In this document: positions 19,717 through 25,677 of the stretch, piece after piece | Position numbering within the stretch: position 1 is the first letter of the stretch | Layout of the letters: every line of letters starts with the position of its first letter | Assembly (NCBI GenBank): GCA_036897625.1 | Contig: JAYMTA010000649.1 | Coordinates: 1 to 25,677 of the forward strand | Direction: 5' to 3' | DNA from: Pelargonium cotyledonis | Lineage: Eukaryota; Streptophyta; Magnoliopsida; Geraniales; Geraniaceae | Length of the DNA: 25,677 bases | Program-made: the position numbers and the translations under genes | The notes under the pieces: model-generated | Databases searched by the model: none | Told to the model about the DNA's origin: nothing | The model's input: the letters and a program-made list of their open reading frames with translations, nothing else

Positions 19717-21711
19717 TCAAGTTTGAGACTTCCATCTTCTCAGCAACCCAACAGCAGCATCAATGTTACCCGCTTTGTGAAGCCCGCGTATCATAGTAGT
19801 ATAAGTAATTGCATTAGGTTTGATGCTTCCCTCTTCCATTTTCCTCAGCAGCATAAAAGCAGCATCAGTATTACCCATTTTGCAAAGCCCATCTATCATT
19901 GTAGTATAAGTAACTACATTAGGTTTGACACTTCCCTCTTCCATCTTCCTCAGCATCACAACAGCGGCATCAATATTACCTGTTTTGCAAAGCTCATTGA
20001 TCAATGCAGTATAAGTAACTACATCGGGTTTGAAACTTTCCTCTTCCATCTTCCTCATCAACCCAAGAGCAGCATTCACATTATCCGTTTTGCAAAGTCC
20101 ATCAATCAATGTGTTACAAGTAACTAAGTTAAGTTTAAAACTTCTGTCTTCCATCTTCTTCAGCAACCTAACAACAGCATCAATCTTCCTCGATTTGCAT
20201 AACCCATCTATCAATATATTATAAGTAACTATGTTAGGTTCAATACTCCTCTCTTCCATCTTCTTAAGAAAATCAACAGCAGCATCAATATTACCCACTT
20301 TGCAAAGCCCATCTATCAATGTGTTATAAGTAACCATGTCAGGTTTGACACTTCCCTCTTCCATCTTCCTCAGGAACCCAATAGCAGCATCAATATCACC
20401 CACTTTGAAAAGTCTGTCTATAAATACAGTATAAGTAACTATGTTAGGTTCCAAACTTTCCTCTTTCATCTTCCTAAACAACCCAATAGCAGCACCAATA
20501 TTACCCACTTTACAGAGTCCGTATATCAATGTAGTGTAAGTAACTACATTAGGTTTGATATTTTCCTCTTCCATCTTCCTCAGAAACCCACCAACAGCAT
20601 CAACATTACCCGCTTTGCAAAGTCCATCTATCAATGTAGTGTAACTAACTACATCAGGTTTGAGACCTCCCTCTTCCATTTTCCTCAGTACCCAAACAGC
20701 AGCATCCATGTTCCCCGCTTTGCAAAGCCCATCTATCAATGTATTATAAGTAACTATGTTAGGTTTGAAACTTCCCTCCTTCATCTTCCTCAACAACTTG
20801 ACAACAGCTGATATATTACCTACTTTGCAAAGTCCATTTATCAATGTATTATAAGAAACTACATTAGGTTTGACACTTGCTTCTTCCATCTTCCTCATCA
20901 ACCCAAGAGCATCACCAACGTTACCCGTTTTGCAAAGCCCACGTATCAATGTAGTATAGGTAAACACGTTAGGTTTGAAATTTCTCTCCTTCATCTTCCT
21001 CAGCAACCTAAGCGCAGTACCAGTCTTACCCAATTTGCAAAGCCCATTTATAACGGTAGTATAAGTAACTACATCAGGCGTAAAACCTCCATCTTCCATC
21101 TTTGCCAGCAACCCAAGAGCAGCATCAATCTTCCATGATTTGCAGTGCCCATCAATCAATGTATTATAAGTAACTATGTTAGGCTTGCAACTTCCCTCTT
21201 CCATCTTCCTAAACATTTCCATAGCAGCACCTAAGTTACCCACCTTGCAAAAACAGTTAATCACTATGTTCATAGTATAGGTATTGGATGGGATTCCACA
21301 TCTACACATGGGCTCATACAAAGAAATCACTAGAGAGTAATGCCTCTTTCTAGCAATTACAGTCAACAATTTAGTAAATTCATAAACAGAAGGCCTTGGA
21401 GTTGCTTGGAGTTTAAGTTTAAATAGAGAGACAGCTTCCTCAACCTCCATGTCCCTTCTTTTACCCATAGCCGCACTCACAGACTTGAGTCTTGTACCGT
21501 GAAATTGACCAGGAGAAGGAGAACAAAGCCTCCCTGGTCTTGAAGTAACAGCAGTTATGGGAAATGCAACAGAGACATATAAGGCAGTAGCAGGAGGAAC
21601 AAACCTTGAACCAAAAACTGACGCTGAAATCACCATTTTGGTCTTCTGAAGAACTAAGAAGGTCGGTCTCGATTTCAGGATGTGAGAAGTTGGAAGGAGA
21701 TGTTGATACAT
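19717..21711 (-). CDS. P-class PPR protein, restorer-of-fertility-like, 14 exact repeats (up to 664 aa)
   Basis: Intronless organelle RNA-binding protein of the Rf-like P subclass. Such proteins bind one mitochondrial transcript and alter its processing or stability. After an N-terminal leader and a degenerate first motif, residues 144-633 form 14 contiguous 35-residue repeats without a single indel, consensus VVTYNTLIDGLCKVGNIDAA + GLLRKMEEGSxKPN. A fifteenth is cut off (LLRRWKSQT, stop at 19717) by a frameshift, and decayed further repeats follow. The open frame starts at 21711. A more likely start is the in-frame ATG at 21636, giving MVISASVFGSRFVPP with Arg/Ser/Ala-rich, acid-poor sequence typical of a mitochondrial presequence. 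Using residues 5 and 35, the repeats read N/N, N/D, T/N, T/N, N/N, N/D, T/N, T/N, T/D, N/N, N/N, N/D, T/N, T/N. There is no PLS, E or DYW domain. Confidence 0.85.
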   Translation of the reverse strand: MYQHLLPTSHILKSRPTFLVLQKTKMVISASVFGSRFVPPATALYVSVAFPITAVTSRPGRLCSPSPGQFHGTRLKSVSAAMGKRRDMEVEEAVSLFKLKLQATPRPSVYEFTKLLTVIARKRHYSLVISLYEPMCRCGIPSNTYTMNIVINCFCKVGNLGAAMEMFRKMEEGSCKPNIVTYNTLIDGHCKSWKIDAALGLLAKMEDGGFTPDVVTYTTVINGLCKLGKTGTALRLLRKMKERNFKPNVFTYTTLIRGLCKTGNVGDALGLMRKMEEASVKPNVVSYNTLINGLCKVGNISAVVKLLRKMKEGSFKPNIVTYNTLIDGLCKAGNMDAAVWVLRKMEEGGLKPDVVSYTTLIDGLCKAGNVDAVGGFLRKMEEENIKPNVVTYTTLIYGLCKVGNIGAAIGLFRKMKEESLEPNIVTYTVFIDRLFKVGDIDAAIGFLRKMEEGSVKPDMVTYNTLIDGLCKVGNIDAAVDFLKKMEERSIEPNIVTYNILIDGLCKSRKIDAVVRLLKKMEDRSFKLNLVTCNTLIDGLCKTDNVNAALGLMRKMEEESFKPDVVTYTALINELCKTGNIDAAVVMLRKMEEGSVKPNVVTYTTMIDGLCKMGNTDAAFMLLRKMEEGSIKPNAITYTTMIRGLHKAGNIDAAVGLLRRWKSQT
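19813..21282 (-). repeat. 105-bp tandem coding array (14 units)
   Basis: The PPR coding region is a nucleotide-level array of 14 units of exactly 105 bp, visible as the recurring plus-strand words cccatctatcaatgt, ataagtaacta and ccctcttccatcttcctc. Unit length is invariant. Similarity across units is high, which suggests recent unequal exchange or gene conversion. Confidence 0.9.
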
Positions 21712-22315
21712 CGATAGGGAGTGGTGCAGTTATCGGGCATGCGGCCGTGGCGGCCATGTGTGCGGAGGTCTCTTGGCAGAGAGCTTGTGTCGTGCTCGTC
21801 AATGGTGATTTTCAGGAGAGTGAAGTGAACCTGATAAGCCTGGCTCATAAAATTAGGGCTAATTTAAGTTCTCGTCATTTTCGATGAAGATGTTTCTTTT
21901 TCTTTTTGTTTTCTTCCTTGAAAAAATAAAGAAAAATGTCAAATGTACCAAATTCTTACAAAATTTTCTGTACAAATAGTTGTCACGTATATTTTTCATT
22001 TTTATGCTTAAAATTAAGTTTCGACAAATAATAACCCGACATATATGATACTATCACTTTTTCATGAATTTTTGGGGCGGAGCGCCCGGTTTATAAAATA
22101 TACTGTACATGTGGCGTGTTATGATTAGGCCAAATCATTGATGAGATAGTTGATGTGTCATATCCCATTGACTGACACATCATTTTGTACAAATAATTTT
22201 ATATAACTTTTGGGACATATAGCATTGCTAAAAAATAAAACGCTAAATCACACTAATATATGACCAATGTTATAAAAGTACACCAACAATCCACGGGCCA
22301 AGTGGGTAGCTTACC
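21712..22315. other. PPR upstream region and flank of the hAT element
   Basis: Includes the presumed PPR promoter, a short open plus-strand frame up to 21887 without recognisable family, and AT-rich DNA to the hAT element. A perfect 10-bp inverted repeat, TGATGTGTCA at 22151-22160 and TGACACATCA at 22173-22182, could form a hairpin with a 12-base loop. Confidence 0.45.
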
Positions 22316-22323
22316 ACTTAGGT

Positions 22324-23241
22324 CAGGGCCGGTCCTAACATTTTGTAGGCCTGGGGCGAAATAAAAATTTGGGGCTTAATTTTTTATTTTTTTTTAAACG
22401 AAGAGGCCTTTATTTATATGTATGAATTTTAGGTAATTTTTTTCGATAATTAGATATAAATAAAAAAAATTTATTTAAGTTAAGTTATCGACTGAAAATG
22501 TTATAATTTATAGTCAAAAAATTATAAACCCCCTTTAAAATATAAGATATAACATCATCGTCCCAAAAATGAGTGTTTCGGTTTGCTCTTTAATTATAAA
22601 TAAATGAAAAAATGTTAAGAAAAATTTAGTTCATGTTATACAGTTCCTCTTGTATCATCAAGGAAAAGTGTTGTAACAAAATTAATTGATATTAACAACT
22701 TATTTTAGGGATAATATATGTAATTGATGTATAACTAACTTCATAAATAAATTTTTTTAAAAATGCTAATATTGAAAGTAAAATGAAAAAGAAACATGAC
22801 ACTTATTTTTGGATGAATGAGATACAAATTACAGAATAAACTAAAATCAAATATAATATATAATATAATCTATTGTGCTCTAATTTTGACACAAGTCACA
22901 TAACACAATATGAGTGATTAATTTTCCCATATTAAATCTCGAGTAATTAATTTTTGATTTAAAATGTTTTAATGTAACTAGTTTGTTGATTATAATAAAA
23001 AAAAACAATATAGAGTCAGAACTTTTATTTGTTTTTCTATTAAATATTTACATTTTTTACATTGTAAACAATAAAGTGTCTAGTTCAATTGGCAAAAATG
23101 TTCTTAAATGTGAATGCAAATTCTCTTATTTTATAAAATTGATCATTTAAAATTGGGCTCCTAATGTGATTAATTTTCTTTAAAATCGGGCCCCCTTGAA
23201 CATGGGCCCTGGGCCGTCGCCCTTGCCCTGGGTCGAGCCTG
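22324..23241. mobile_element. Non-autonomous hAT element, 918 bp, perfect 8-bp target duplication
   Basis: The element is bounded by the identical octamer acttaggt at 22316-22323 and 23242-23249, an 8-bp duplication diagnostic of hAT transposons. Ends are CAGGGCCGGTCCT on the left and the reverse complement CAGGCTCGACCCA on the right, an imperfect terminal inverted repeat with GGGCC-rich subterminal sequence on both sides. The interior is AT-rich with no transposase frame, so it depends on an autonomous relative. A Stowaway-like MITE appears nested within it. Confidence 0.9.
22552..22822. mobile_element. Stowaway-like MITE nested in the hAT element
   Basis: The left end contains cgtcccaaaaatgagtgttt and the right end acacttatttttggatgaat, inverted-repeat ends of the same kind as the intron 4 MITE (CGTCCCAAAATGAGTGT...ACACTTATTTTGGGACG). 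TA dinucleotides flank the proposed limits. The outermost bases are eroded, so limits are approximate. It is about 271 bp and has no coding capacity. Confidence 0.65.
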
Positions 23242-23249
23242 ACTTAGGT

Positions 23250-23420
23250 ACCGACTACCACTCATATTAAAATGAATTATTCTTTATTGTCTTTGTTGAA
23301 AGAACATGTTTTGTCGCTTTAGATTGTATTTGAGAGAGTATACAATTTGAAAACTTCACTTTTAGTCGGGATGATTATCTGTTATTTTAGACTTGCATTT
23401 GAGAGAAGATACTTTTAAAA
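23250..23420. other. Spacer between the hAT element and LINE remnant
   Basis: Short AT-rich spacer without recognisable gene. The phrase atttgagag followed by a tatac/atac block occurs twice (near 23329 and 23398). No poly(A)-tract typical of a LINE 3' end was seen on the minus strand. Confidence 0.4.
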
Positions 23421-23445
23421 AATAAAAAAAAAAACAACTATCATT

Positions 23446-24350
23446 TTATTGCAAATCTTTCAAGATACAATGACGAATAACATTAGGCAAAGAATCAAAC
23501 GAAGACACACTACCCTCTAACATAGAATTTGGGAGGCGAGCTAGATCGTGTGCCACCCTATTCACAGAGCGCCTAGCATAAGCAAACACGACATTGTCAA
23601 AATTACCGACTAATGTCAAACAATCAACCAGCAATAGGTTCCCACTACTGTCAGTCACATCCCCACTTCTTAAGGCCTGCACAACATCCATTGCATCCAT
23701 CTCCACCTCCATGTTCCTCCACCCCTGTGCCACTGCCCAGCTCATCGCCTCTCGGACCGCCCATATTTCCGCCTCCCGGACGTCCATCTCCGCCTCCACC
23801 GACCTGCAGCTAGCTCCCAGAAAACACCCCCTGTAGTCACGAGCGACCCAGCCAATACCAGTCCTCCCCTCCTCACGAAAGACAGCTGCATCACTATTCA
23901 CTTTCACCATACCCTCCACTACAGCCGTCCACACCTCTGCCACTGCACCCCTTTGTCGGCCATGAAAACCTCGTCCTTCTTGTGCTTCCAGCCAGCCTTG
24001 AAACAAAACCTCACTGGCCTCCAACGTTCTCTCCACCGACCATCTCTTATTGTTCCAAACCTTATCATTCCTCCCTACCCACTGGAACCAGCAAATAACA
24101 GCAGCTCGACCTCTCATCTCGGCCTCCTCCTTCCTCACCACCTCCCACCACCAGTCCCGAAACGACAACCCCTCTCCTGCCACTGTCCTGACTCCACACC
24201 TTCTCCAACATTCTTTAGCCACTTCACAGTGAAACATAACATGCTTCAGAGTCTCCACCTCCTCCCCACAACCAGTACATAAAGTCTCTACATCAATTCT
24301 CTTTTCAAAAAGTCTAGCAGTTGTTGGACATACCTGTTACATGCACGCCA
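23446..24350 (-). mobile_element. LINE (L1-type) ORF2 C-terminal part: zinc knuckle and RNase H
   Basis: A minus-strand frame of 270 residues (24258-23446) encodes the end of a plant non-LTR retrotransposon. The zf-RVT motif extends upstream of its first Met: LFEKRIDVETLCTGCGEE, then ETLKHVMFHCEVAKECW, with C-x-x-C and H/C ligands. The RVT_3 RNase H domain follows, with candidate catalytic acids in VNSDAAVF, REAEIWAVREAM, VEMDAMDVV and RVAHDLAR. Still further upstream the characteristic WRACN word is present in a shifted frame, with a TAA in the zf-RVT frame, and ends exactly at 24350, where a copia LTR begins. A polyadenylation-like AATAAA lies just after the stop. The copy is therefore interrupted and carries at least one frameshift; its reverse transcriptase part is not in the window. 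A domesticated RNase H gene is possible but less likely. Confidence 0.8.
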
Positions 24351-24963
24351 TGTTAGAAATTATTTAGAGGTTAGGATTATAAAGTATAAAAGTAATACTT
24401 ACCTCTTGTAGCATCCATGGTCGAATTTTAGCAGCCCCAGTTTAAAACTTCTCTGCTTCAACTTGTATTCCCAGCAAAGAATAGAGAAAGATGAGAGAAC
24501 ACAGAGTTTCTGTGTTTTTGTTTTCTGATACAAAACTCATCCCATTTGGTCCTTATTTGTAGATGAATAAATGAATAAAATATTCATTTAATTAGAAACC
24601 AAAATGGACCAAATTATATCTTAATTTGGGCTTTAAAACCAATGGGATTGTTTGCATAAACAAATCTCTCTCTTAAGATTAGCGAGCTATAGGTGCACTA
24701 ATCTTAACACAGTTTTCTCTCTTTAGTCAGTCTCGTGATAGAAAACTCGCTGACTACACATTTGATCTACAAGTTGGGTCCCGAGTGAATAAACTTTACC
24801 TATCACAATTTATTCACTTTATATCCATAGACCAATTCCATTAACCGGTTTTGATAATAATACGAGACATAAATTATAAAATTACGTGTGTGCTAATAAT
24901 AAATCAATGTTGACCCATATGATTAAATAAATAATCCAACAATCTTAAATAAATAATCCAACA
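24351..24963 (-). repeat. Copia 3' LTR, about 613 bp
   Basis: The minus strand opens TGTTGGATTATTTATTTAAG beside the polypurine tract and closes AATTTCTAACA, giving canonical TG...CA ends. The left flank cgcca (24346-24350) should be one half of the 5-bp target duplication. A 22-bp duplication straddles the inner edge, leaving a second possible boundary at 24941. Confidence 0.8.
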
Positions 24964-25208
24964 ATCTCCCACTTGGATAACATTGGTTGAGAATTAGAAC
25001 CACGACATTCGACCAAAAGTCGGCACAAAATAATCTATATATTTATCAAAACACAACAAAATTCAGAAATGAGACAACAATATCACTGATTCCGATAGGG
25101 AAACAAGTGATGTTAGCAACAAATGTTTCACTTTCTGAATAAATGGAATCACAAATTGGACTTAATTCATTAAAATGCTGATATGCATCATATTATCAGT
25201 TATAGCAC

Positions 25209-25480
25209 AAAATGGAGTTCGTCCATTAAACCGATATAAAACAAAATGGACTCAATCCATCAAAATGCATTCACAAAATCGGATAGATTACAAGATTGGA
25301 ATTTTAATCCAATATAATCCGATATCACAAAAAATGGACTTAATCCATCAAAATGCCAAAATGCATTACAAAATCGGATAAAACACAAAATTGGAATTTT
25401 AATCCAGTATAATCCGATATTACACAAAATGGAATTAATCCATCAAAATGCCAAAATGCATTGCAAAATTATTATAAAGA
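25209..25480. repeat. Palindrome-rich tandem repeats in the copia 3' spacer
   Basis: Units of about 88-95 bp begin at 25243, 25331 and 25426 (aaaatggactcaatccatca type), with a shorter one at 25209. Each contains small inverted pairs: atggacttaatccat, ggaattttaatcc, and atcggata with its partner tatccgat/taatccgatat. Confidence 0.8.
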
Positions 25481-25677
25481 TAAAACTCAGACTCCCACTA
25501 GACCAAAGTTACATCAAAAGATTCAACAACACCCATATGAGTTACATGATTTCGAAAAACTCCAACGGGTAAGCCTTTGGTCAGTGGATCCGCAAGCATA
25601 TGTTCACTAGGAATGTGAACTAGTTGAGTCTGAGATTCTGCTATCTTTTCTTTAAAAAACAAGAGCTTAACATCCAA

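Larger units (their letters stand above)
24351..25677 (-). mobile_element. Ty1/copia LTR retrotransposon, 3' end (fossil, continues beyond the window)
   Basis: On minus, the end of a copia polyprotein (motif EHMLADPLTKGLP of the RNase H tail) runs from the window edge to about 25498. A non-coding spacer with tandem repeats follows, then a polypurine tract (plus-strand tctcccactt at 24965-24974), then the 3' LTR. Only the 3' end is in view, so completeness cannot be judged. It inserted into the LINE. Confidence 0.85.

Noticed and set aside
19678-20224. Plus-strand frames of 149 and 64 codons across the PPR array
   Set aside because: Antisense shadows kept open by the 105-bp periodicity of the PPR gene.
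23594-24282. Several plus-strand proline/serine-rich frames
   Set aside because: Antisense to the LINE zinc-knuckle and RNase H coding region.
25175-25381. Plus-strand frame rich in repeated KMHYKIG/NRIDYKIG-like words
   Set aside because: It is a translation of the palindromic tandem repeats in the copia spacer, not a gene.
1-25677. tRNA, rRNA or CRISPR arrays
   Set aside because: Scanned by eye for T-loop/acceptor patterns and regularly spaced repeats; none found. The only regular array is the PPR coding repeat.

Overview
This is a stretch of AT-rich nuclear DNA from a flowering plant. Spliced genes with GT-AG introns, a FAR1-domain family, a plant nicotinamidase, a P-class pentatricopeptide repeat (PPR) gene, Stowaway and hAT elements and a Ty1/copia LTR element all point to a eudicot. 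The lineage within eudicots is not certain. No bacterial, phage or organellar features were seen.

Layout. (1) 1.3-7.6 kb: two short FAR1-domain (FRS-related factor type) genes lie head-to-head, one on minus (CDS 1285-2436, 5' leader intron up to about 3.97 kb) and one on plus (CDS 5888-7620). They share the same architecture: a FAR1 zinc domain, a phase-0 intron, then a short coiled-coil exon. A G-box with TGGGCY elements lies just upstream of the minus gene. (2) 7.6-12.9 kb: a local cluster of an uncharacterised four-helix membrane protein family. It holds one intact four-exon minus-strand gene (10100-11265), a decayed minus-strand copy (about 8490-8915) and a truncated plus-strand copy (12421-12871) head-to-head with the intact gene. 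Diverged direct duplications lie between them. (3) 13-15 kb: gene-poor DNA with a probable fossil LTR-element tail. (4) 15187-17668: a complete five-exon nicotinamidase gene of the NIC1 type, 243 residues, with the D-K-C triad intact. Its last intron carries a tandem duplication, and one copy was later hit by a Stowaway MITE. (5) 18.1-18.7 kb: a decayed minus-strand fragment of a NETWORKED/KIP1-like coiled-coil gene. (6) 19.2-21.7 kb: an Rf-like P-class PPR gene on minus with 14 exact 35-residue repeats. The open frame ends early, and at least four further decayed repeats follow it. (7) 22.3-25.7 kb: a mobile-element nest. It contains a 918-bp non-autonomous hAT element with a perfect 8-bp target duplication and an older Stowaway-like MITE inside it, then a LINE ORF2 3' part (zinc knuckle plus RNase H) interrupted by the LTR of a minus-strand Ty1/copia element that runs off the right edge.

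The genes do not form a pathway. The shared theme is local duplication with decay: two head-to-head paralogue pairs, duplicated intron and intergenic segments, and a homogenised PPR array. I found no evidence of a wholly new system. The best leads are the PPR array with its readable RNA code, the two divergent paralogue pairs, the intron duplication that carries its own empty site for a MITE, and the palindromic repeats in the copia 3' spacer.
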